Assembly: GCA_051000345.1 (NCBI GenBank)
Contig: JBPCOJ010000003.1
Location: 1 to 59,899 of the forward strand
DNA: 59,899 bases
Direction of reading: 5' to 3'
From: JBHENC01 sp051000345
Lineage (GTDB): Bacteria > Acidobacteriota > Blastocatellia > Pyrinomonadales > Pyrinomonadaceae
Made by a program: the position numbers and the translations under genes. Within the stretch, counting starts at the first letter, position 1. Every line of letters starts with the position of its first letter. Below, piece after piece: positions 53,417 through 59,899 of the stretch. Below the pieces are notes generated by a model. The model was not told where the DNA came from, did not search any database, and saw nothing but the letters and a program-made list of their open reading frames with translations.

Positions 53417-54583
53417 TCAGTCTTGCTCTCGCCACCATAAGCGCGGGAGGTCTTTGATAAACCTTTCGATTCGACGCGGCGCAAAGTAACAGGCTAAATA
53501 GTCGCGCAGTTTTGGTTTCTCATCGAGAGGGCTTATGTCGTTTACGGCCATCATAATCGGATCAGGCCAACGGCTGCGCAGTGCCTTGAAGATTTTGTCG
53601 CCATGCCGCAAACGTGTTGCGAGACGCTGCGTGTCGCACCCGTCCGGCAATGCCCACCTTTCCAAAACCCTTTTTAAGACCCAATCGGGCAAGTGTGCCG
53701 CACGGTTAGCGAGGGGAGTAACATCCACTTTGACCCGTAACAGTCGGTGCGCGAGTCTGATGGCGCAAATTACCCAATCGGCCTGCGGCTGTTTGCTGCC
53801 CACACATAAGTCCCAATCAAAATCGTTTGGTCTGGATTCAATTTCAAGCGCGATGTCACACAACCATAAAGGTCTTGAAGCGCCGTGTCCCAGCAGATGA
53901 ATGCAGAGCAGGCGCAGGTGATCTTCCGCCGACGGTATGCGTATATCCGAATCGTCGAATCGCACGAGACGCGAGCGGGAATACAGTTCATCCCAACTAC
54001 GGCGATCAAACCGGGTCACTTCGTAATGCACCAGATCGACGAGGTATTGTCGTCCTTCGATATTCTTCAGCGCGGACTCGGCCAACGCGAATTGTTCGGG
54101 AGCGACGCACAAATCAATATCCTCGTATGGACGCAGACCGGGTTCCGGATAAAGGCGGGCGCTTCCCCAACCCTTAATTAGAATCGGCTCGATGCCGGAG
54201 GCGCGCAGCAACGCGAAGACGTGTTTGAGGTCATCCCGGCGCAGTTGCGTTTCGAGCGCGTTAAAGCGGTACGCCTGATGTAGTTCGCCGTTCTCCAGCG
54301 ACGCGCGCAAATCGGAATGCAGAATTCTCCACCAGCTTAAAGGCGCGGCGCGTGACTTGAGGAGCAGCGGCGTTACGGCTTCGACATCGGCACGCGAGAT
54401 GTTTAGCAGCGGCGGCGAACGACGCCACGCGCCCGCCAACAATTCGGCGATGATTGCGCCGGGAGAAATTGCGGCGCGAGAAGTGTGTGTCGCGTCGAGC
54501 GATTTCCGCAACGACCCGGCCCTCACGCGTTTCACATTCGCCGCCGATGATTGAGCGCGGACGTATGACCCACTAACAATCAT
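53417..54583 (-). CDS. Nucleotidyltransferase-family protein (NTP_transf_5-like)
   Basis: 388 residues. After a variable N-terminus, the core motif is GIEPILIKGWGSARLYPEPG (131-150) followed by RPYEDIDLCV (151-160), where D155 and D157 would bind metal; the rest is helical (HLRLLCIHLLGHGASRPLWLCDIAL). This group is often found with HPr-kinase-like and PqqD proteins in peptide-modification loci. The substrate is unknown. Its ATG overlaps the stop of the PqqD-Hint gene (TAATG), making it the third gene of the cassette. Residues normally used for catalysis are present, so it could be active. Confidence 0.78.
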   Translation of the reverse strand: MIVSGSYVRAQSSAANVKRVRAGSLRKSLDATHTSRAAISPGAIIAELLAGAWRRSPPLLNISRADVEAVTPLLLKSRAAPLSWWRILHSDLRASLENGELHQAYRFNALETQLRRDDLKHVFALLRASGIEPILIKGWGSARLYPEPGLRPYEDIDLCVAPEQFALAESALKNIEGRQYLVDLVHYEVTRFDRRSWDELYSRSRLVRFDDSDIRIPSAEDHLRLLCIHLLGHGASRPLWLCDIALEIESRPNDFDWDLCVGSKQPQADWVICAIRLAHRLLRVKVDVTPLANRAAHLPDWVLKRVLERWALPDGCDTQRLATRLRHGDKIFKALRSRWPDPIMMAVNDISPLDEKPKLRDYLACYFAPRRIERFIKDLPRLWWREQD

Positions 54584-55489
54584 TATTTAACATTTGGCTG
54601 AGCATTATTGTTACCTTTCTGTCTCTGTGCGTTGTGTGAAACAATGCCGCCGGATATGTACGTGTGCTCCTTCGATGCCATCTCGTAGATCATCACGGAT
54701 TGCTCGCCTTCGCTGACTTCAATCGCCGCGATGCTCGATTCGACGGCTCGCCGCGCCGCCGCATCGTGAACCAGCACCGTATCGCCGACCTTGAAGTCTG
54801 CTGCCGCGCGTTTGCTTGCTCCCGCGCCATAGCCTGCAATTAGCGGGTGCGTCGGGCTGCACCGTAACACTTCGCCGCTTGTGGTCGCCAATTCATACAC
54901 GCGCGGCGCGTAATCGCGGAAGACCTCTTTGACGTTGGCGGCGATGATCGCGCCCGTCACTGTGTCAACGCCAAGCAACGATTGCCCGACCACAACTTCG
55001 CGCGCCGGAACGAGGCTACCGTCGGCAACGGCTATCGGCGTCTCCGGCAGCACGCAGCCGCCCGGGCGCGGAGTGGGAGTAGGGGTGGGGTATTGCCCCT
55101 GTGCCGCGCTCGGCACACCCATCAAAATTACGAGCGGGATAGCGATTGCCGCGCCATTGCCAATCGTTTTGATTAGCTCGCGCCTCGACAACGCGGCAAG
55201 CGTCAACGGCAGCGTCGCCTGTGGCTCAAGCAATCCGTCCTTCTCCAACTCGCGTAGCGCATACCACACAAGGGTTTCGTCAACCGGCGTTTTCAACTCT
55301 TTCTCTAAACGCTCCGCGATCTTCGCAACGGGTGTTGCGCCGTCGGCGTGCTTCCAGACGAGCGCCGCCGTGTGATTGAGGCAGAAGGCTTTGTTGCGCT
55401 GCCTGTCGTAGATTACAACTTCGTTCTGCAAGTCGGTGACGACCATGTCAGTCGTCCGCGCGCGGCAATGAGTTATCGAGTTTATTCAT
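54583..55489 (-). CDS. PqqD-domain / Tat-like segment / Hint-domain fusion, with an apparent N-terminal frameshift
   Basis: From ATG 55446 the protein has 287 residues. 1-78 is a PqqD (peptide-chaperone) domain: VVIYDRQRNKAFCLNHTAAL and WYALRELEKDGLLE. 87-115 is a twin-arginine-like segment, SRRELIKTIG plus an apolar helix. 119-130 is a Thr-Pro-rich linker ending GG. 131-272 is a Hint domain: Cys131 in GCVLPETPI, block B LRCSPTHPL (H200), and C-terminal HTYISGGIVSHN (271-272), followed by AQRQKGNNNAQPNVK. An in-phase ATG at 55489, overlapping the kinase stop and behind AAGGAG, encodes MNKLDNSLPRADD then TGA. That is the usual PqqD start, one base out of frame with the rest. Confidence 0.8.
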
Positions 55490-56297
55490 CGGTCTTCTCC
55501 TTAAAATTGTTCGTATCGGATTGTAGCAAATCGGTTATCAGCGATTGAACGATTTGTTGCGCTTCGCCGCGCACTCCCTTGAAGATGCGTGCCTGCATCG
55601 CAACGCGCTTCAGTGCCGCCAGCGCCTTCTCCGGTTGTTTCCGCGCCGGGAACGTGTTGGCAAATAATTCGAGCGTGCCTTCGCCGGGTGATAAACGTCT
55701 GGGTCGCCACATTGCTCCGGCTTTGTATTTGCTAAGTAATACCGTCGCCACAGGCAAAGGCTTTGTCCCGGCTGTGCCGCCTAATTCTTCCACACGGTAG
55801 CTGGTCTGCCGCTGATCGCCGTGTTCCCTGATGTGCAGCGAGCGCGGGTAAGGATGCACGCGCCCGCGATTGTCCAGCACCGCGCATTCGTCCGAATAAA
55901 AGATTGCTCCGGCGCGGACAAGCTCGGCAACCAGACTCGTCTTTCCGCTAAAGCTACGTCCGGGAATCAGTATCGCTCGCCCGTGCCAGCCAACAACGCC
56001 CGCGTGAACGAACACTCTGCGCGGCGCGTGCTCAGCGACATGAATCGTCACGTTCGATTCAAACGCGCTGCACAGTTCTTCTTCGCTCGTCGTCCGGCAC
56101 AATCGCACACCGTCGGCATACAGCAAACCGAAGCCTTTATCCTTGCGGCGAAGTTTGCCGCCGTCTGCCATCAATGTATAAACGCGCGCCGTTTTTTGTG
56201 GCGCAGATCGCTTCCAGCCCAAAGGGAAAAAGGGCAGCAATCGCCGCAACGCTTCGGAATCGTCGGAGCGCACCATCAAGCGCACGCCGTAGGCCAT
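55482..56297 (-). CDS. HPr-kinase-like P-loop protein (HprK-related)
   Basis: 271 residues from ATG 56297 (MAYGVRLMVRSDDSEALRR). The P-loop is PGRSFSGKTSLVAEL (about 112-125), with YSDECAVLD as a likely Walker B and a conserved C-terminal half. A GTG at 56441 would add 48 residues, but a good promoter covers that codon. Unlike HprK of the phosphotransferase system, these HprK-related proteins accompany PqqD and nucleotidyltransferase genes and may phosphorylate a peptide or small molecule. The stop overlaps the start of the PqqD-Hint gene by eight bases. Confidence 0.75.
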   Translation of the reverse strand: MAYGVRLMVRSDDSEALRRLLPFFPLGWKRSAPQKTARVYTLMADGGKLRRKDKGFGLLYADGVRLCRTTSEEELCSAFESNVTIHVAEHAPRRVFVHAGVVGWHGRAILIPGRSFSGKTSLVAELVRAGAIFYSDECAVLDNRGRVHPYPRSLHIREHGDQRQTSYRVEELGGTAGTKPLPVATVLLSKYKAGAMWRPRRLSPGEGTLELFANTFPARKQPEKALAALKRVAMQARIFKGVRGEAQQIVQSLITDLLQSDTNNFKEKTDE

Positions 56298-56420
56298 GAA
56301 CGAGAGGCTTTCCGTGAAATTAATTTTCTCAAGTGCTGCTATCAACTGAAATGTATCGAAGAAGGCATGAGGAAGATGTATCTTCCCGGTGGCGAATACG
56401 TTTTGTGTAATACGCAGCGA

Positions 56421-56449
56421 ATATAAGTTAGTATCCAGCACGCTGTCAA
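56421..56449 (-). promoter_or_regulatory. Sigma-70-type promoter of the HprK-like/PqqD-Hint cassette
   Basis: On the minus strand TTGACA (56449-56444) and TTATAT (56426-56421) are 17 bases apart. Transcription would begin near 56414, downstream of the GTG at 56441 and about 115 bases before the ATG at 56297. It drives the HprK-like, PqqD-Hint and nucleotidyltransferase genes. Confidence 0.65.
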
Positions 56450-56564
56450 GAAAACGGTTTTGTCGAGCGTGCTTGTTTATAATGGCCGGGTTCGGGAGAA
56501 GCTTACAACGCTAACAACAGGCAAATGATTATTCTTCGATGCCATTATTGAACACGCTCAAAGC

Positions 56565-56951
56565 ATGGCTGCGGTCAAGACGCACGCTCACAGACATGCC
56601 GCTTCGCAAGGAACACGCGCGGAAGAAACACACGCGGACGACCCGGTTGATCCCTTTGATCCGTTTCCCGATACGGTTGCAATCGAGATACGCGATACAT
56701 TTGATCTGCACACGATTAACCCGCGCGACGTGCGGCGCGTCGTCGAAGAATACTTAACGCAGGCGCGCGCGAAAAATTTTCCGTTCGTGCGCATCATTCA
56801 CGGCAAAGGCAAAGGCGTGCAGCGCGAGCTTGTGCGCTCTGTTCTTGCGCGCACTTCGTTTGTTATAAACTACGCGGACGCGCCGCCCGAAGCGGGCGGG
56901 CGTGGCGCAACCATCGCGCGCCTGATATTCGATTCAAGGAAAAATAAATGA
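56565..56951 (+). CDS. Smr-domain protein
   Basis: 128 residues. After a disordered N-terminus rich in Asp/Pro (DDPVDPFDPFPD), the Smr domain carries TFDLHTINPRDVRRVVEEYL and the catalytic-loop motif FVRIIHGKGKGVQRELVRSVL (about 75-95), then RGATIARLIF. Smr domains are found at the C-terminus of MutS2 and as stand-alone nucleases acting on DNA or RNA branches. TATAAT at 56478-56483 could be its -10 box. It overlaps the Rad52-like gene (ATGA). Confidence 0.82.
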   Translation: MAAVKTHAHRHAASQGTRAEETHADDPVDPFDPFPDTVAIEIRDTFDLHTINPRDVRRVVEEYLTQARAKNFPFVRIIHGKGKGVQRELVRSVLARTSFVINYADAPPEAGGRGATIARLIFDSRKNK

Positions 56952-57373
56952 CGACTACCAACACTAGCACCGCCGAAGCTGCCGCCGTGAGCCTTCGCTC
57001 CATCGCAGACATCATCGCCGATCTCTCGAAGCCGATTCCAGACCGGCTGCTCAAAACCAAAACCGTCGGCGGCCAAAAGATACGCTTTATCCCTTGGTAT
57101 ACAGCCGTTCGATTTCTGGATTTGTATGCGCCCGGCTGGTCATACGAAATACGCTCCGTGACAGGCGTCGCCGATCAACTCATCGTCGTCGCGCGCATCT
57201 CGATTCCCTGCACCGAAGGCGTCATTTACCGCGAGGCGACGGGCATCGAAGACGTACAGGTAAAAGGCTACGGCGATCCGGCGAGCAACGCGGAAAGCAT
57301 GAGCCTTCGCAGAGCCGCTTCCAAGTTCGGATTAGGATTACACTTGTACGATGCGAAGAAGGACGGAAGATAG
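56948..57373 (+). CDS. Rad52/DdrA-like DNA-annealing protein (Rad52_Rad22 family)
   Basis: 141 residues. The pattern ADLSKPIPDRLLKTKTVGGQ, IPWYTAVRFLDLYAPGWSYEI and GYGDPASNAESMSLRRAASKFGLGLHLYD is the Rad52/22 double-strand-break-repair core. The protein is short, limited to the core fold. It would bind ssDNA and promote strand annealing. Its translation is coupled to the Smr gene, so the two may form a repair or recombination unit. Confidence 0.82.
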   Translation: MTTTNTSTAEAAAVSLRSIADIIADLSKPIPDRLLKTKTVGGQKIRFIPWYTAVRFLDLYAPGWSYEIRSVTGVADQLIVVARISIPCTEGVIYREATGIEDVQVKGYGDPASNAESMSLRRAASKFGLGLHLYDAKKDGR

Positions 57374-57383
57374 CAACGCGGAT

Positions 57384-57822
57384 TTATTGTTTGAAGAACT
57401 CGGAGGCTTTTATAACTGTGACGTTGCAGTAATAGCTAATCGCTTCAAAGTCGCCAAAGTTGACCGTAACGATGGTGGCTTTGCGGCGGCGCGCGCTAAC
57501 GGCGAGTCAGCGCATCGAGTGCCATGCGCTGGCTCGCTCCCTTCTTTAGCGGCGGAGATTTGCCGCCAGCTTTCTTCTTGCGTCCCTGCATCAGCCAATA
57601 TAGAACTTAGCTCGCCATTAACCAGTCTTCCGAGTTTGGCACAATCAAACGATCTTCCCTCTCGAAAGCGCGGCGTGCGTTCGTCCATCTTGTTACCTCC
57701 GAATCATCGTTGGCACTGGCAATAAGCTCTTGGATGACGACGGCAGAAAAAAGAAATCCGGAAGGCAAAGCTTCCGGTTTATAGGTTGTGAAGATGGATG
57801 TGTCGTAGGTGATGAGCGGCAT
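57384..57822 (-). pseudogene. PIN-domain (VapC-like) toxin, decayed
   Basis: From ATG 57822 the frame reads MPLITYDTSIFTTYKPEALP then FSAVVIQELIAS, a PIN start with the first catalytic Asp. An in-frame TAA at 57607-57609 follows NSEDWLMAS. The same frame continues as VLYWLMQGRKKKAGG...QRMALDAL to a TAG at 57496-57498. The family ending (RRRKATIVTVNFGDFEAISYY...ASEFFKQ) then appears in another frame, ending at 57384. One nonsense and one frameshift change are needed to restore the gene. Confidence 0.7.
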
Positions 57823-57839
57823 CACATTGCAAGCCTGAA

Positions 57840-58061
57840 TTACCCAACAGCAGCTGCGCGGCGATTTTTATATGTAGTCTTCCACGCGCGTAAAGCAAGC
57901 TCGTCGGCAGACGATTCTGTACGACGCGGCGATGATTTTCCATTACTGCTCGAATGCGCCACATCTCTTTGCGAAAGCGCGCTGGCCGCAACCCGTATTT
58001 TGTCGCGCTTAATTGTCTTTCCGCCGCGCGCCTTCGTTGAATGTTTACTTTTCATCGGCAT
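57840..58061 (-). CDS. Small basic protein upstream of the PIN pseudogene; candidate antitoxin
   Basis: 73 residues, very basic and Ser-rich (KHSTKARGGKTIKRDKIRV at the start, WKTTYKNRRAAAVG at the end). It ends 17 bases before the PIN start, where a VapB-type antitoxin would lie. I do not recognise a DNA-binding fold. It may itself be decayed. Confidence 0.4.
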   Translation of the reverse strand: MPMKSKHSTKARGGKTIKRDKIRVAASALSQRDVAHSSSNGKSSPRRTESSADELALRAWKTTYKNRRAAAVG

Positions 58062-58160
58062 AATTCTTACCTCTTCGCTTCAAATATATCACATGCAAGA
58101 GTGTCACAGTGTGGCCTTTGCGATGCGGCGGGTTATGTTGAGATAAGAACTGAATTCATG

Positions 58161-58277
58161 AGTTGCCACTAGCACAAGCCTAGTGGATCAAGCAAGCCAG
58201 AACGCAGGCTTTAGCCGAATATCCGTTTCGGCTTATCCTGCCCGGCTTTAGCCCAAATCTTAGGCTAAAGCCCTGAT
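58161..58277. repeat. GGCTAAAGCC-type palindromes, left of the IS element
   Basis: TTGCCACTAGCACAAGCCTAGTGG (58162-58185), AGGCTTTAGCCGAATATCC, and CGGCTTTAGCCCAAATCTTAGGCTAAAGCC (58241-58272). The vocabulary equals that at 46885. The cluster is cut off by the IS terminal repeat and resumes at 59467. Confidence 0.7.
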
Positions 58278-59466
58278 GTCTGGACACATTTATAAACTAG
58301 CCTCTAAATCGAGCTTACGTTCATGATCGAGCAACTGCCAAAGGCTTGCATCGTGTGTGAGCAGTTCGATGACCGAGCGCACTATGCTCAACTCGGAACG
58401 TGCCGTGCGACGCGAGCGTACTCGCCGCAGCCACCTATCGCAACGCGCGTGGTCTGCCAGCGCGCTCCCGATGTTCGTCAGTATGGCAAGGGCGATAGCC
58501 ACGAGCGTGAACATTCTCACCCACGCCGCAAGGTCACGGATGCGGGCCTCAGCAAAACCAAGCAGCCGCTTCGCATCACGAAAACCTTCTTCGCAGGTAA
58601 AGCGTCGCGCATACTCGTTTGTCATCCCCAAAGCCGACAGGTTGCGGTTCGACAGCAAGTGCCAGATGCCCCATCTGCCGTGGCGGTCACGCGCTCTGGC
58701 CTGCACCAGAAAGACGTGGCGCGGGTCGTCTTCTACATACCAGACGCGCCCCCATGCGCGCCGTCTTTGATTCGTCCGCCACTTGAGCGCATCAAGTCTA
58801 TGCCACCGACCTTCGACTCTCACATGATAGTTCGACTTCGTGCGGATGACGTAAGCAACGCCAAGATCATTGAGCAAATCGAGCAAATTAACGTCCGCGA
58901 ACCAACGGTCTGCCGTCAGCACAAAACGTCGGCGTGCCACGCCGCACAACACATCGTCAAAGAGGACACGCACGAACTCGCGTTCGTAGATGCTCATCCG
59001 CGCTTTCAAGTCCGCGTCCTCATAGGCACGCCAGTAGAGCGGGACAGCACGCCGCCCGATGTTGAGAGACGCGACCAGCAGATGCTGCGTATCTTCAATC
59101 GTCCAGTCGAGCGCAAGCCGCACACAGCCTTCGGTGGGCAGACGTGCGATCAGCACGCGGGCGTGCGAGAGAGCCAACTCCGCAGTCTCAAGCCGCGCGT
59201 TATGAATGAATCGCGAGAGCCGTTTGCTGGCTGCCTCAAAGTTGTCAAAAAAGCGGGCCAGCCCCGCCTGGCAACAGCTTTGCACCATTATGACAGCCAA
59301 GACGAAATCACTCAGGGCTTTCTGTTGATGCCCATGTCCCGCAGGCAGAACGAGGCTGATATACTCGCCCAAGCGAGTGGTCAGAGAGTGTTGTGTCATC
59401 GTAAACCGATGCTCTCACGAGTCATTGGCTCATGACCACTCGCCTTTTTATCAAATGTGTCCAGAC
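58278..59466. mobile_element. IS4-type insertion sequence, complete
   Basis: Terminal inverted repeats GTCTGGACACATTT (58278-58291) and AAATGTGTCCAGAC (59453-59466), extendable outwards with CCTGA/TCAGG. One transposase gene fills the element. No clear target-site duplication is visible, perhaps because it sits inside palindromic repeats. Confidence 0.8.
58290..59399 (-). CDS. IS4-family transposase
   Basis: 369 residues, uninterrupted. DDE triad: D98 in LALDWT, D164 in LTADRWFAD and E271 in YARRFTCEEGFRDAKRLLGF, the last being the Y-(2)-R-(3)-E-(6)-K signature of IS4-type enzymes. The stop codon lies within the left terminal inverted repeat. The open frame suggests recent activity. Confidence 0.88.
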   Translation of the reverse strand: MTQHSLTTRLGEYISLVLPAGHGHQQKALSDFVLAVIMVQSCCQAGLARFFDNFEAASKRLSRFIHNARLETAELALSHARVLIARLPTEGCVRLALDWTIEDTQHLLVASLNIGRRAVPLYWRAYEDADLKARMSIYEREFVRVLFDDVLCGVARRRFVLTADRWFADVNLLDLLNDLGVAYVIRTKSNYHVRVEGRWHRLDALKWRTNQRRRAWGRVWYVEDDPRHVFLVQARARDRHGRWGIWHLLSNRNLSALGMTNEYARRFTCEEGFRDAKRLLGFAEARIRDLAAWVRMFTLVAIALAILTNIGSALADHARCDRWLRRVRSRRTARSELSIVRSVIELLTHDASLWQLLDHERKLDLEASL

Positions 59467-59575
59467 TTCAGGCTAAAGCCATAAGAAAGATGATTTTTAT
59501 CAGGAATTCGGCTAAAGCCGCTTGTGTTTAAGAACTCCCTCCACGAGGCTTATGCTAGTGGAAATTTATAAGCTG
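59467..59575. repeat. GGCTAAAGCC-type palindromes, right of the IS element
   Basis: CAGGCTAAAGCCATAAG, AATTCGGCTAAAGCCGC and GAGGCTTATGCTAGTGGAAA continue the interrupted cluster. Together with 58161-58277 it resembles the intact cluster at 46885-47012. Confidence 0.65.
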
Positions 59576-59595
59576 ATCTCTCCTGTCAACAGAAC

Positions 59596-59899
59596 CTAAT
59601 TCGCGGGAATGAGACTCATTTGATTGCTTTCGATTTCGCGTTGGGCGTTCTTGAGGACTTCGAGGCTCATCGGTACGTCAAGGCGTTTATCTTGTTCGAG
59701 TATTTCTTCGATGGTGACGATCTGTATGCGGTCATAGCTTCTGCCCATTCGTTCGTGATGATATTGTCCTCAATTACAGCGGTTTGCACTTGCATTTGCA
59801 CTAAAGTGAAATCGAAACCATGAAAATTATCAAGCAATTCGCCTGTCTCATACCTCTTGATGCGACTTTGCAGTGCAGATGCAAGTGCAAATTGCTTTA
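59596..59899 (-). pseudogene. C-terminal fragment of an unidentified protein, apparently frameshifted
   Basis: From the window edge one minus frame reads KQFALASALQSRIKRYETGE, then LLDNFHGFDFTLVQMQVQTA and on to a TGA at 59668. A second frame, open from about 59780 to TAG 59596, reads GQYHHERMGRSYDRIQIVTI and EEILEQDKRLDVPMSLEVLK, and ends QMSLIPAN. The second looks like the true end of a protein, perhaps a DNA-methyltransferase-type C-terminus (weak memory-based guess). One frameshift near 59740-59780 would join them. Confidence 0.4.

Noticed and set aside
56298..56441. Longer start for the HprK-like gene (GTG 56441)
   Set aside because: A TTGACA/TTATAT promoter covers this codon, so it would not be in the mRNA.
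4821..59575. Short repeats as CRISPR arrays
   Set aside because: Each locus has two inverted arms, not many regularly spaced direct repeats, and no cas gene is present.
59620..59823. 67-codon plus-strand ORF near the window end
   Set aside because: It lies opposite the more protein-like minus-strand fragment and has no ribosome site.

Overview
The window reads as a chromosomal segment of a Gram-negative-type bacterium with a moderately high G+C content. Envelope genes (an RseP-type protease, a GnnA-like oxidoreductase, a predicted outer-membrane barrel) stand beside secreted SpoIID- and SpoIVB-like proteins. The HprK-like/PqqD/nucleotidyltransferase cassette and a secreted duplicated domain ending in 'ELWIVP' look to me like Acidobacteriota, possibly Blastocatellia. 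That placement is inference from family flavour; there is no rRNA here to test it. I see no tRNA, rRNA or CRISPR array.

Layout. 1-7.3 kb: biotin carrier protein, HAD phosphatase, a secreted repeat protein, CheW-like protein, mutL, a dienoyl-CoA reductase-like SDR, hisA and a BrnT toxin with an unfamiliar partner. 7.3-24.9 kb: a lipoprotein, a secreted PEP/pyruvate-dikinase-like protein, a PLP decarboxylase, rsmG, an S55 peptidase-like protein, cofG with a mobA-like gene, a pseudo-hydrolase, an ArnT-like transferase, a GnnA-like oxidoreductase with a beta-lactamase-fold protein, SpoIID, and a secreted duplicated domain with a glutaredoxin. 24.9-31.2 kb: a 31-residue membrane peptide, miaA, hfq, tmk, holB, a receiver-HATPase regulator and an MvaI/BcnI-type restriction-modification pair. 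31.2-40.9 kb: isoprenoid and envelope genes (ispG, rseP, dxr, cdsA, uppS on the minus strand), truA, pyrE, a DnaQ-like exonuclease and two DedA-type proteins. 41-53.3 kb: an outer-membrane protein, an SPFH protein, a VIT1-like transporter, an amidase with a LysR regulator, sdhCAB, a degenerate hybrid histidine kinase and mdh. 53.4-59.9 kb is accessory: a three-gene HprK-like/PqqD-Hint/nucleotidyltransferase cassette, an Smr plus Rad52-like pair, a decayed PIN toxin locus, an IS4-type element and a broken ORF at the window end.

The strongest candidate for something undescribed is the cassette at 53.4-56.45 kb. A PqqD (peptide-recognition) domain is followed by a Tat-like segment, a Thr-Pro linker and a complete-looking Hint (intein/hedgehog-type) domain with Cys at the start and His-Asn at the end. 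It lies between an HPr-kinase-like P-loop protein and a nucleotidyltransferase-family protein in overlapping frames. Its N-terminus is separated by an apparent one-base frameshift at a TGA.

A second theme is a set of about a dozen intergenic elements built as two inverted arms around a unique spacer. They use several different short 'vocabularies' (CAGTGGACAGTGG-like, AGAAGTCAGAAG-like, AGATGTCAGAT-like, CACAGAG-like, GGCTAAAGCC-like). They sit inside operons and have supplied new C-terminal tails to Tmk, PyrE and the hybrid kinase.
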